DNA of 64,000 nt from Eudromia elegans (taxonomy: Eukaryota; Chordata; Aves; Tinamiformes; Tinamidae). The notes below the pieces were generated by a model that saw only the letters and a list, made by a program, of their open reading frames with translations, was not told where the DNA came from and ran no database searches. The stretch spans positions 3,981,517 to 4,045,516 of the forward strand of contig PTEX01000024.1 in assembly GCA_003342815.1 (NCBI GenBank), given 5' to 3'. Positions 27,454 to 38,276 of this stretch are shown in pieces; position 1 is the stretch's first letter; each line of letters begins with the position of its first letter. Position numbers and translations under genes: made by a program.

Positions 27454-28480
27454 GCTAAAAACGATCCATTAGAAGAAGTCCCCAGGGATGCCAATTAAAA
27501 GACAAGGATGTGGAAGCAAATTACAAAATGTGATTGAATTCACAGTAGTTAACACATTGCAAGTTTGTGGATCACACAGAGATCACACATTTATATAGGC
27601 AGAGGCATTATTAGGCATACTTATAAGCCTGAGTTTAGGTTGTCTCAGTTCTCCACTTCTCCAAATGAAAACACCTCTGTCAAATCGTTCTAAATTGCTA
27701 TCAGATCAAAACGCAAGTTATTTTAGGAGATGAAAAGCCACCCAGTAATTTCTTTAATTACAAAACAGGGTAGCAGAACAGACTGGGAAGTAACTATGCA
27801 AAATAACTCTGCTATAGAAATTCTTGCCTATTCTCTTTGTAGTATATATGAAGAGGAATTAAAAAGAGAAGCTGAAGTTCCACATATTGCTCAGAGTCAG
27901 GGCTTTATAGGGCAGCACTGCTTCCTATACCATCTGTTCTAGTTACTGGCTGCTTCATAGGATGCTGCTAGACAACAGGTAAAACAAAAACTCAATTGCT
28001 TCATGCAGGAAAGATAAGCATGAGTAAAGGCTTGAGGAAGAGCTTCAAGATGGCCTAGAAATACACAGAAGCTTCAGAGCCTGTTGCTCTGCATGGATTT
28101 ATTTACTTCTTGCATTTACAGAACATTGGGCTTCCTACTGCTAAGAAACAAGCAGCTCTGCTGCAAGATTTACAGAGCAATAACAAGAGAATTTGTTAGT
28201 GTGATTCTGATTATCCTGTAATGAAACACAAATGAAACTAATAAAGCTTCATCACAACCTGCAGGGATCTTACCAGAAGCAAGACAGATAGAGCAGCTGA
28301 ATGAGGCTGTAGGAAGTTTCCAGAAAATATGAGGAGCAGATGCTAATGAATGAGACTGGGTTACACACAGGCAATGATGTATGATACTAAACCATACACG
28401 TAGTTAAACGGAAAACAATATTTATGGCAGTGTCATTTGGCTCAGGGTGTCCTGAGCTGCTAGAAATAACCCCATAGGAA

Positions 28481-28520
28481 AGTTTCCAAACTGAAACTTC
28501 TCAGTTTCCAAAACTGAAAA
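28481..28520. repeat. 22-bp-period tandem pair with IRF/ISRE-like cores
   Basis: AGTTTCCAAACTGAAA at 28481-28496 is followed by AGTTTCCAAAACTGAAA at 28503-28519, a near-identical pair with a 22-bp period. Each copy holds an AAACTGAAA core (28488-28498 and 28510-28520). This resembles the GAAANNGAAA site bound by interferon regulatory factors. The duplication is plain; a regulatory role is inferred. Confidence 0.6.
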
Positions 28521-30393
28521 GTATTAAATTTGATGCAACTTCTCTGTACTGTTGTCTTTGAATGATGCTCTTTCTTCTCAAGGGAATAATAGCATATTTA
28601 TTATTAACTGTATATTATACACAGTACTAACAGGAAAACAATTTAAGACAATTTAAACAATAGGTAATTTATATAAATCACAGGGAAATACACGTTCCAA
28701 ATACTAGAAGAAGTATGACTAAATATAAAGATTTGTCTTGTGCTATGTCCTATATAGACAGAGACCACAATTGCTTGTATTGGTCTGTCTGGAATTAGAA
28801 AGACATAGTAACATGACCCAAAGGAAAGCATTAAGGCATTTTTAGTTTTGGTTGTGTGATGTGATCAAATATGAGCCCAGGAAAGGAAACATGGTGAGTT
28901 ACCCAGTCCTGAAGCCTTCAAAAGGTGAATCAGCAAACGGTGCAGTCAATCCTGTTTTAGAAGTGATTAGATTCCTTTAATGGAGCTATATTTAGAAAGC
29001 AAAATTGGCCAGCGGGATAGAGTAGCTGATGTTCAGAAAACAGAAAATGCATTACAAAGCCATTGCTGGAAGCTGAGCTTCTGGAAGGGTGTTCCGGATT
29101 ACTCAGAATATTACAAGGCCACCAAGTGTCACACGTCCCCAGCTCTACTAGACAACACACAGAACTTGCCCCAAGGGTGGTTCCTCCCATGCCAATACAC
29201 CTCAATTCCTGCTCCTGCAGGCTCAAATCATTTGGGAGATGGGGAAAGGTAAAACTTCAGCATCTCGATAACCCCAAGCAGAAACACGACTTCAGCTCCT
29301 TCTTCTCTCCAGTTGGACTGAACCACCACCACCCCAGCACATCACCACCTCCTCACTGGCTTTGCTCTCCAATAACCCTTTACACGGAAAGGTGCAACTC
29401 TGGAGCTGATGGAAAAGCTTCGGTCAAACCATTTTTAATGCCTATTGAATAATCACATCCATTGCATTGGCTTTAATGAATGAATTTGGTGTCTCTAAGA
29501 TACCTACTGTTTCTCTACTTTCTACTGCTCTGATTCTACACACAGAATATTCTTTACCATTATTGCAAAACCAGCAATACATAGTGGACCATACCATAAA
29601 TTATACATTCCATCATCTAATAAAAAAAAAAAAAGTGATGATCAATATATCCTAGGAAGATAAATGCAAAAGCTTAAATACAGAACATTTTTTTTCTAGG
29701 AAATCCAGACAATTTAAACAAAAATACTAGTTTCTAATAAAATAGCCTCCTCCTAGCCTCAACTGTCATAAACAGCTGTTGTTTACTAAGCAGTGAGTAT
29801 CAAGTTGTGTCAGGCCTCTAACATAAAGGTTATTCGCAAAGCTACACTAGATCAGACTATTTAACAATTATTAGAACCAGCCAAATGCTGCTTAGGCCCC
29901 AGCAAAGCCCAGAAGAGCCCAGAGAACATGACTAGTAGGCCAATACAGAGCCTGTGGAGACAGTGACCTTGAGAACAGGCTGTCGCAGGGCTCGTACAGG
30001 TGGACAGTGTGTGCAGTTTCAGTAGAGGATTAGAAGAATTCCTGGTGACTGGTCTATGAGCATATGGGAAAGGGGAGAGACAGGAATGCACGCCATAACA
30101 TCCTTGATACATTGTGTGCATGTCAGGAGACAGGGTTGGTGAGGGTGACAAGAGCAAATGTGATGAGGTTCAAACAGCACTGACTAATGGCACGGTGGGA
30201 TATTGAATACTGGGCCTGCATGCCCATGCCTGGCCCAGCCAGATCTGTTCCAGCAAGTCTGATAGGAAGGGGAAAATAAGCAAACAATAGTAATAACAAA
30301 AGAGCTGTTTTGGGGCTAGATGTATTGCTCATTTGCCTACAGATTAGCTCCAGATGCTCCTCCCCTTTGGGAAGGCAGGACTCCTCTCCCTCC
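28521..30393. other. Non-coding DNA, GC-richer towards the right
   Basis: No gene is recognisable. A forward frame of 129 codons (29063-29452) has a His/Pro-rich tail and no known domain. From about 29880 the sequence becomes GC-richer, leading into the CpG island at 30394. A13 lies at 29622-29634. I looked for CR1 words in 29930-30140 and found none convincing. Confidence 0.65.
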
Positions 30394-30628
30394 CGAGAGC
30401 CGGAAGCCTCGGTCCCGCACCAGCAGGGACACGGCAGAATGACATACGCCAGCATCGGCGAGCCAGGCACCCCCCGTCTCGCGCGGGCAGAGGGACTGCA
30501 GGCTAACCCCGGCGTCTGCACGTCCTGCACGCCGACCCCGTGCGAGGGAAGCGCCTGCACGGGAGGGTGGCCGAGCATGAGCCCTGCTCAACGGACACCT
30601 GGCAGAAAGGGCGACTAGACAGTGTCCG
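30394..30628. promoter_or_regulatory. Isolated CpG island-like segment
   Basis: Twenty-five CpG dinucleotides occur in 235 bp at roughly 70% G+C, close to the number expected without CpG depletion. Flanking kilobases are AT-rich and CpG-poor. Vertebrate CpG islands usually mark promoters, but no first exon with a clear donor is visible nearby and I see no TATA box. Frames of about 100-150 codons cross it on both strands, which fits composition alone. It may be the promoter of an unannotated, possibly non-coding, transcript, an orphan island, or an assembly artefact. It is the strongest promoter-like signal in the window. Confidence 0.45.
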
Positions 30629-31815
30629 GGGAGCACTAGTGCCCTGGGGATGGTGGAGTTAATGCTGATAGAATGTGAAAGGCCTGTTAATGAAAGAGGT
30701 CTGTGTTAATCACAGCAAGGAACAAACAAACAGCTCTTCTAATTTTCAGGATCGCTCCCATCAACACGCTGCTGCTCACAGGGGAAAAAAAACCCAGCCC
30801 TTTCTCACATCCACTGGGACACGTTTAAAGGCTCAGAAGCCACATCTATTTAACGGGGTTTGTGACATTATCATATAAAGTGTCTGCATTTTTTTCATAT
30901 GAGGAAGTTTGTGAGTTATACAAAATACACTTGTATATTTTCCAGAATATTACTATATACCTCCTTCTACTTATCAATACTTAGTTTTCTTAAGAGATAT
31001 TGGAGTAGGTTTGAACAGGATACATTTTCGTTTTCTTTGGCTGTGATAAACGTGCATTTTTAAAAAATCCATTACTGGAGCAGAGCAGGGATCAGTCCAT
31101 TGGTATTTTTCTGATTAGCTCCACTAAGTAGTTGCAACCGTCACATCATCAGAGGAGAAACAGCTCCACCTAAAGGCTCTTTGGCTGCATAATCTCTTGA
31201 GTTTTCCCTTTTCCCCCTGGCTATATCGCCAGCAAAATGAATAGGAGGAACCCCATGAGAGTCAGTGGGGGCACAGACTGGAACACTAGGAGATGCAGCT
31301 GGGTGATGTGGGTGGACAGAACGGTGAGGCCAGAGCACGTGCTCAAGTTCTGCTGCTCCTCTGAGTAGTTTCATACACGTTCAGCTGCGTGGTTTCATTG
31401 ACGTGCTCGCATGGGCACTGCTGGATTCAGTGTTTCTGGCAGCTCCAAATCTAACACTGCTTTGTTGTACACAAAATATCAGGAATGCATTTTACCATGA
31501 ATATAAGAATCCAAAGTCACTTTTCGGTGTCCTGTTAACTCACGTATCCACAATAGGAAATGCTCTCACATAAGCAGTGCCTAGAAAGCCTTTCCCACAC
31601 TTTCCTCTCAGTAGCCGGGCCTTTTGCTACATCCTGCTCCAGAGTATGCAGGGAGGGTCTGCCCCTTAGAAGATAAATCAATCCTTAACTTTCATTTCCT
31701 TGGAATTTGCAGACTCTTGACTTCCAGCTCTCTGGATAAAAAACATTCTGTTTCTTAGAAGCTACTAACAGCCTTCCTAGATTCTAAGGGCCTTGAAAGA
31801 TTTTGCTAATAAAAA
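30629..31815. other. Non-coding DNA downstream of the CpG island
   Basis: No gene is recognisable. Frames do not exceed about 77 codons. A stretch at about 31140-31400 is somewhat GC-richer and open on the minus strand, without a recognisable product. If the island at 30394-30628 is a promoter, a first intron or exon could lie here, but no consensus donor supports one. Confidence 0.6.
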
Positions 31816-31849
31816 GTATATATGTGTATATATATATATACACATAATA
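31816..31849. repeat. TA/TG microsatellite with a 26-bp perfect palindrome
   Basis: A TA-rich dinucleotide tract flanked by TG on one side and CA on the other, so that 31821-31846 reads identically on both strands (half-site TATGTGTATATAT). It is a simple repeat able to form a cruciform. Confidence 0.85.
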
Positions 31850-32132
31850 CAAATTCTATATATTTTTGGAAAAAAAGACAGGCTTTAAGAGTGAACTTTT
31901 ACTGTCTTCATTTCACAGATCACTGATTGATTGTGGTTAACTCATTGTACTGCAAAACAGGAAGCAAGAAAGAACTACCAGGTTTACCAGGAACTGCAGT
32001 TATACTGTCCAGGAAAGCTCACCCTATTGCTCTAAGAATGAAGTCAAAGCCATTTAGTTGATGAAAGTTGTGTACTCCTCAATTAAGTATTTTGAAAGAA
32101 GAAAGACTAGGAATGTTTGTTAAAGCTGTTTG

Positions 32133-32180
32133 CCTTTTTTTTTCCCCCCCCTCTCTTTTTTTCTTCTCTCTTTCTCCCCT
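32133..32180 (+). repeat. 48-nt pure pyrimidine tract
   Basis: Every base from 32133 to 32180 is C or T, including a T9 and a C9 block followed by CT-rich sequence. It is followed by GAATGTTTTCAG, so the whole resembles a very strong 3' splice site, with the acceptor AG ending at 32192. No consensus donor follows within about 100 bp, so I do not call an exon. The tract could also form triplex (H-DNA). Confidence 0.75.
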
Positions 32181-32617
32181 GAATGTTTTCAGACACCCCA
32201 CATTTATCATCTATTTGGAAGGTCTTTTTTCTGCTGTGGACTTGCCCTCAAGTTAATACAATCTAGGAACAAGACCCTGCTGCTTCCCGATGGCTTTAGA
32301 AGATAAGGGTCTGTGGCTGAATTCTCTTTCCTTCAACCTTCACTGTTTGCAGAAAAAAATGGGTTATTTGTCCCAAGTTTGCTACATGAAATTAGAGGCA
32401 CTAAGCATGTCTGTAAAGAGACTGAGAATCTAAGCAGCTTATAACATAGCAAGTTACTTTCTGTAACTTAAAGAATATTCTGATTCAAGGTTTCTAAATT
32501 ATTTTTAGGCACTCATGTCTGCGTAATCCCGAGCACAATTTGCACACACTGTCAAAGCAGTAGCAATGTTTTAATAAAGGTGTTCACGGAGGATGAAGTA
32601 CTTTGGGACTGCAGCCG

Positions 32618-32713
32618 TAATTACAATCATAATTGGCATTAAGTTAATAATGATGACAAAAAACAAGCTTCTCCAAGCAGAAATCGAGAAGCAAGAAGTG
32701 TTCATTATAATTA
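32618..32713. promoter_or_regulatory. Cluster of homeodomain-type TAAT/ATTA cores
   Basis: Nine TAAT or ATTA tetranucleotides fall within 96 bp (32618-32713), including a GTAATTAC palindrome at its left edge. TAAT is the known core site of homeodomain proteins, and such clusters occur in developmental enhancers. AT-rich DNA also produces TAAT often, so the call is tentative. Confidence 0.25.
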
Positions 32714-33512
32714 CGCACTGTTTACTGAAGTGCTTTTGCTATTCTCAGAATAGCGTTAGGAACCAAGGAGAATGAAAGCCATTATATTCCAGGTAGCAAA
32801 TAGTCTCTGTGGGCACAGTCACCCCCAGAACAAACTCAGTGTTAAAAGCTGAGATTCATCTCTCTTATAGCCAAACTTCAACCATATTCCATACAAGGAC
32901 TGCTTTGGATCTACTCTTAGTCTATCCTAGAACCATTTTATCCCAGCATTTCCATAGCATATGTATCTATCACAGCTTTTGAGAAAATGTATGTATTTTC
33001 TATCATTTATTCAGAATAATTGAGGATTTAATAAAGGAAGGCAATGTAACAAGTCCTGAAAGTACTACTGGACACTTCTTTAACTGCATGGGAAGAAACA
33101 GAGTACAGTCTCAATCCCTTAGGGAGTACTTATGTTATCAGTTTAGAACATTTAGCACAGTTTAGCATGTTTTTTTTGTTAATATAGCCATTCTTTATAT
33201 TACCATATTTGTCTGTAGCACTGTGATTGTTTAGACAGAATCTTAATTGCAGATTCATCTGTGCATGCAATATTTCTAGGAAGAAAACAAGAGTAACACT
33301 GTACCATCCTAAGGGCAGCCAGTCCCACGACAGACAAAAAGATACAGTTTCACTGCTATTAGTACTGCTTTGGAGATGACAGCATTTCAAGACATATAAT
33401 TGCTAGAACTTGGAACATTTAACAAGTGAAAAAGAGCCCTGCAAAAATAAGAATTCATCAATTCTAGCTTTTCTTTTTTTTTCTAGCAAATACAATTTGG
33501 GGAGATAGCTTT

Positions 33513-33537
33513 CCCCCCCCCTCTCTCTCTCTCTCTC
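33513..33537 (+). repeat. C9 followed by (TC)8 microsatellite
   Basis: Nine cytosines followed by eight TC dinucleotides. It lies about 40 bp beyond the donor side of the putative minus-strand exon at 33578-33649, where it would read as a GA tract in the intron. Confidence 0.9.
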
Positions 33538-33577
33538 CAGTTAATGCTCCAGGACTGCAGGCAAGCAGCAGAATTAC

Positions 33578-33649
33578 CTTGGCACAGCTTTCCCGCTTGC
33601 ACTGGGAGATGAAGTCCTGCCTTAATCCCTGTATCAGTTCTTCTGACAT
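33578..33649 (-). CDS. Candidate coding first exon (or internal exon), unidentified
   Basis: On the minus strand an ATG at 33649 with A at position -3 opens 24 codons ending exactly at AAG/GTAATT, a good donor. The peptide runs Met-Ser-Glu-Glu and then LIQGLRQDFISQCKRES, ending Cys-Ala-Lys. G or C dominates the third codon position over the second half, which is unusual in this AT-rich DNA. A CCTTCCAG preceded by a pyrimidine stretch sits just before the ATG, so a 73-nt internal exon starting at 33650 is also possible. I do not recognise the peptide. No partner exons are visible, so it could be an alternative first exon of a long gene or a chance pseudo-exon. Confidence 0.25.
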
Positions 33650-36600
33650 CCTGGAAGGGCCTTCCAGAGGGGGGAGGTTGCAGCTGCCATCTGCTCGAGC
33701 CTTGCTAGTCAGCCAGGAGAGAAAGCAGATTCATCTCAGAGACTGGTGCACACCGAAAGGTTCCACCGGGCTGGGTTGGGGGCATCCTGCTCAGTGCAGT
33801 GACTACCTTGACCCATGTATTTTAGCTTGGCAAGTCTTTGTGCCACAAGTCCAAGAGATTTCAAAGGATGAAATAGTTTCTCCAAGAGGAAGTCAGCCTT
33901 ACTTTCCCATTGCCTTCCTCATCACTCAGCTGAGCCAAGATAAACCATAGGCAACTTCTTCCCAGATGTTTGCTCTAATTCATACAAGACTAGAATTCAA
34001 TTTCCCAGCTATCTCCACAGGGTGCCATGTAATCCAGTAGTCTTAGAAGTCCTAAGCCATTTACAGCTTTACAAATACAAAACCTCAAGTATTCTAGAGC
34101 TTTATAAATCAAAAGCTGCTGATGTGTTCTAATGCTCTTAAAACATTCAGGGAAGGAAAAGAGAAACACTCTTTCAAAAGAATAGATTTTCTATGACAAA
34201 GTATATGCATCTCAGATGCAGGTCAGTGTGTAAAAATATAAAGCAAAACATTAGAAAATTAGAAAAATAAAACCAGAGCAACTGTTTATTAAACGGTAAG
34301 GTTAAATAACTCATACATGGTTAGCACAAGCTCTCTGGCTCTGACTCCACATATACTTCTGTACTGACTACGTGCACTGCTTACCTCATTGGGCACGTTC
34401 TTAGATCCTGTCACCTCCAAGGCTGTAACAGTATGTCTTGTTATGAAAAGCTAGACAATAGCTTTATTTTCCCAGTATCCAAGAGCTTCAAGGGAAAGAT
34501 AGCAGCTTCAGCATTCACATAAAAGAGGGACCAATTCTTCTTTATCTTCAGTACTTACATTAAAACAGCACAATAAAAGGGACAAAGATTGACCTTCAGA
34601 AAGTGGAACCATGCCTTGATAAAACACCAACAAAAAGAGGAATTAAACATCCAAGAGGCAGTATCTCAGTTGCCAGCTGTTGGCCAGACACATGATGAAT
34701 CCCTGGCTAAGTGTCAATTATAAAGTACCACCTCCATCTAAAACTATGTCCTCAAAAACAAACTGCATCATTCATTACTGCTCTCTTTATTGCTTGTGTG
34801 GAACTAATCTGCATTACAACACCAACTTTTAGAAAGGAATGTAGAACGTAATCTTCAGATGTCGTTCGCCTCCCTCTGCAAAGGAGAAAAACATTCTTAG
34901 ACACTACACCTCACCATGTCCTAAAGCACCAACAGCTCTCTGCAACACAAATAATTTTTCTTATGCAATTAAAAAAAAAGGCAGGGGGAAAAGGGAAAAA
35001 AAAGATCAACTTTTCTACTGTCCTTTCTCAGAGCACCAACTTCATGGACACAACACAGAGAACTTGGATAAAGTATAAACTAACCACCTGGACTTTAAAT
35101 CCAGGTACACCTTTCGGACCACCTATACTAAACCAAATCATTCCATACAATTTCACAGAAAAACATAAAAAAATTTTATTTTTCAGATACAATGAAACAA
35201 TTTGGCCTAACAGCCCAAAGCAACATGACGTTCAGTACGTTAATGCCTCAAACTTCAAGTTTCTCTGTCTTTGAATGAAGTTCATTGCAGTCCATGAGCT
35301 TTCTGTTATTTTCTGTTTTGGTGATATAATGCTAGATGTATAAAATATTATTGCTGCCCAAATCTTGCTTGTATATGTCTGAAAAATCCTAAAATAATCT
35401 CCTGCAGTTGCAGCAATTTTAAGTAATGAAAACTGAAGATTTAGCACTAATTTAATCTAAATATATAAAATTTGGGGATTTTTTAATTGAATATACAAAC
35501 ATTATGCTCGATGCTGCTTAACTAAATACTTCTTGTACAGTCATAAGCTCATGTTTGGGAATTTCAAACATGTGCCAAACAGTCCTTAAAAACAGAAAAA
35601 CAAGAAAATAAACCCACTACACTGCTTATTTCATTAAATATGCAGATAAATATGAAGTTAGATATTTAGGATGGTAGGAAACTTCGAAGCTGGCAATTAA
35701 AACATCTGTAGAGACTTAGGATGCTTCTGCATCCAGCCCACTGGTGCACGAGGTGCCCCATGTAGCTCCAAGTCATTCAGAACGCCCTGTCTATGCGTTC
35801 ACTATTCTGCTGGTGTCCGGTGGAGCGCTCCTGAGTAAGCACAGCCCATGCTCTACCTGTCCATTACACACAAGCCAAGGAGCAGCATTGAAACCCTGCA
35901 CATCAGCAGCTACACCACAGCTACACACCTGATGGTTCTCAAATGACAGTTCTCAGTGCAGAAGTGGCCTCTTCACTATTCCGAGCACTGTCTACAAACA
36001 GGTTGTTGATGAGAGTAAGTCACCCACATCAGTGCTCTCCTCATCCTGTGCCCGGCCACTCCTAATGTCTACGCACTCCCTACAAGCAGACTAGAGCCAG
36101 GAGAACAAGATTAATGGAAACTTTCCTTAATCTATTTTACAATACAAGGTGGAGTAGTAAATTACCACCACAGAATTCGATTACTAAGTGATAAAAGCCA
36201 AATAATAATCTCCACATTCATCAATGTCATCTGCATTAATCAGGTAATAAAACACATTAAAAGGTTTAATTAAATACTGAAGAGAACTCTTAAGACAGAG
36301 GATCTTAATGTTTCTAAAGCTTAATGTTACTAAAGATATTAGATGTTGTTCACTTAAGTTTGATTCTTACTTAAAAATAATGGCAATCATTCTGCTGTAT
36401 GCACACAACAACAAAAATTAGTTATTTCTTTGGTAACCAGCAACCAAATTTACTTGAATTCAGGATGGCAATTTGGGGTTATATGCACTGAATGCAAACT
36501 TGCATTTGTGGAACTTCCTCCTTCAGGACGCTGTACCAAAGCCTTACTTCTCAAGGCAAACTGAAATTCCTCCCCATACTTTCAAGTTTAGCTGCTGATA

Positions 36601-37857
36601 TACAAGCTCCATTATCTGAACAGGTTATATTTATTTCTCCTTCCTACCCGAGATGACAATCTACTCAAGAAAATTAACCTAATAGTGTTTTTAAATATCT
36701 GAATGACACCTGCAATAACAGTAACTACAGAATTAAAAACTACCATGTGTTCAGTATTTGCATTTTCAAATGCTTTTTCTTTTTTAATGTACTTTATCCT
36801 AAATATGAAAATAAGAACCAACTATTCTGCCATTAGTCTTTACTTCATGTCAGCTGTACACTAGGAGGATGTTTCATCTTTCAATACAGTCACATAACTG
36901 CACTATTTTTAGGTAGCCACTATGTTCTGGAAGCAAGTCACATACAGATGCCAACCTCATAGCAGACATAAGAGGAGTCTTAATTGCCCAGCACTGTGTC
37001 CAGTCATTTATACTAATGTCAAGGTTCCAAAATCAGAGCAGGAGCAATTGGACAAGTTACAAAAGAAAAATCATTCAACTAGAAAGGCTCTAAATGACTT
37101 CACAGAAAAAGAAAAATCAATCTGTTTAAATTACAGCATAATTCTTTTTCATCTTTTACAATATTACTGCCTTTGGGAATGATGGCTTCTCTTTATCCTT
37201 CCTGTTATATACTATCTATAATTACCAGCTAAGAAAATCAGTATAAGCCCGAGACAGTGAATGCCTCTGTATCGTCTTTTAAAAACATGATGGGTTGACT
37301 GTAAAATACCAATTCTGTTTACTTTTAATCAGTTCTACGTGACCCAAAAGTCAGTAGAAAAGGGAGTAGGGACTAGTAACATGGGTACTTCCCACAAATG
37401 TTATTGATTTAAAATGATTAAGTCATAGCTACAAGACTAGTGGCTGGCTATCACAAGTGAAGATGAGTTACAAATTCTCTTCCTTGTTCTTTTTACATTA
37501 CCGTAAGCCTACAAAAATCTTTTTAAAAATACCCTTTTTTTCCCCCATACAGAACTGCAAATAACCTGAAGAGTTTTGTTTTCCCACGGTTACGTCGGGG
37601 CTTTCTCCAGGTTTTGGCTTAGAATTATCCCAATGCCATCTGCCAGCCCTTGCACGAGGCCTTAGGAGCCCTGGCCACAGAGAGCTACAGGAAGGACGAT
37701 GCATCACAAGACACCAGAAGCGGGGCAAGACTGCCTCAAAGGTTGCAGAAGCCTGAACAACATCAGCTAGTGCCACTCATAAATAGTGGTCATTTGAAAA
37801 AACAACGCAAGTCTAAGTTATGGGGCTTTTTCTGTTTGGTTGTTGTTTTGATTACAG
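33650..37857. other. AT-rich non-coding DNA
   Basis: No gene is recognisable. An 8-bp-arm hairpin (CTGGAAGG, G, CCTTCCAG) lies at 33651-33667 beside the candidate exon. A GC-richer patch runs from about 35700 to 36100. A 38-nt open stretch with a donor at 34385 (-) and a 55-nt open stretch ending at a GTAAGT near 36008 (+) were weighed and rejected. TAAT-rich sequence occurs around 36120-36290. No named repeat was found. Confidence 0.65.
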
Positions 37858-37944
37858 GCTGTACTACTTCAGAGATGTTTGACGACATAATTATTCTCTC
37901 GACTACCACATCCTCCAGCAAAGTGACAAAAACCTCAGGAGGAG
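37858..37944 (+). CDS. Candidate internal exon, 87 nt, phase 1-1, unidentified
   Basis: A T-rich tract ending TTTTGATTACAG precedes 37858, and GAG/GTGAGT, a full donor consensus, follows 37944. Of the three frames only one is open. It needs one base from the previous exon and leaves one at the end, so the exon is symmetric (phase 1-1) and could be skipped without a frame change. It encodes Cys-Thr-Thr-Ser, then EMFDDIIILSTTTSS, then a Lys/Thr/Ser/Gly tail. Phase 1-1 exons and Ser/Thr-rich peptides are common in extracellular stalks of membrane proteins, which is only a hint. I do not recognise the peptide and no sister exon is visible. A chance pseudo-exon is the main alternative. Confidence 0.3.
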
Positions 37945-38276
37945 GTGAGTGTATAGGAACCACTTTGAGCATTCATTACAGTCATCAGTACATACACTGG
38001 TCCCTCAAAGTTGCACAGCAGCTAAGCATCAAAACCACAAGAAAGATGAGCATCTGGCCTGCTACCTCACCTAGTCCTCCGTCTTGTACTGCATCTGATG
38101 GAGAACTGTGTCTTGATGTACCCTGTCTTCAACACCAGTTTAGACAATTGCAGTCATGGAAATAAACATCTGAAATAACTCTGCACATCAGTTCTGATGT
38201 TTGGGTTGGAGTGGTTTTACAGCAAATGCAAACAGAGAGGATGTGCCTCCAACACTAAAGCTAACACTTGTTTCCC
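37945..38276. other. Sequence downstream of the candidate exon
   Basis: The reading frame of the candidate exon continues past its donor to a stop at about 38165, giving the longest open frame in the window (171 codons from 37650). This part is not otherwise protein-like and holds no recognised domain or repeat. Confidence 0.6.

Larger units (their letters stand above)
21006..28480. other. AT-rich non-coding DNA
   Basis: No gene is recognisable. Most frames are under 100 codons; the longest is about 124 codons (27120-27494, -), interrupted by a poly-T-encoded Phe run. A GC-richer patch at about 26040-26280 stays open on both strands. Simple repeats include T16 at 23600-23615, an AAAC repeat at 25387-25410 and A15 at 27439-27453. 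An open 60-nt stretch ends at a GTAAGT donor at about 21662, but its length and acceptor are unconvincing. No named transposon was found. Confidence 0.7.

Noticed and set aside
29880-30140. A possible CR1 reverse-transcriptase fragment.
   Set aside because: A few words such as GCAGGGCTCG look CR1-like, but order and spacing do not match any CR1 segment I know.
30123-30578. A 151-codon minus-strand frame across the CpG island as a gene.
   Set aside because: Several frames on both strands are open here because of high G+C. There is no domain, and the peptide looks like translated GC-rich DNA.
32068-32256. A coding exon spanning the pyrimidine tract.
   Set aside because: The Phe/Ser/Leu-rich peptide is simply translated pyrimidine repeat.
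34385-34422. A 38-nt minus-strand micro-exon candidate with a GTAAGC donor.
   Set aside because: It is very short, the acceptor is only fair, and there is no neighbouring exon. Such pairs are common by chance.
37650-38165. The longest open frame, 171 codons on the + strand, as an intronless gene.
   Set aside because: It has no family resemblance and composition changes along its length. The splice sites at 37857 and 37944 suggest that only a short part could be coding.
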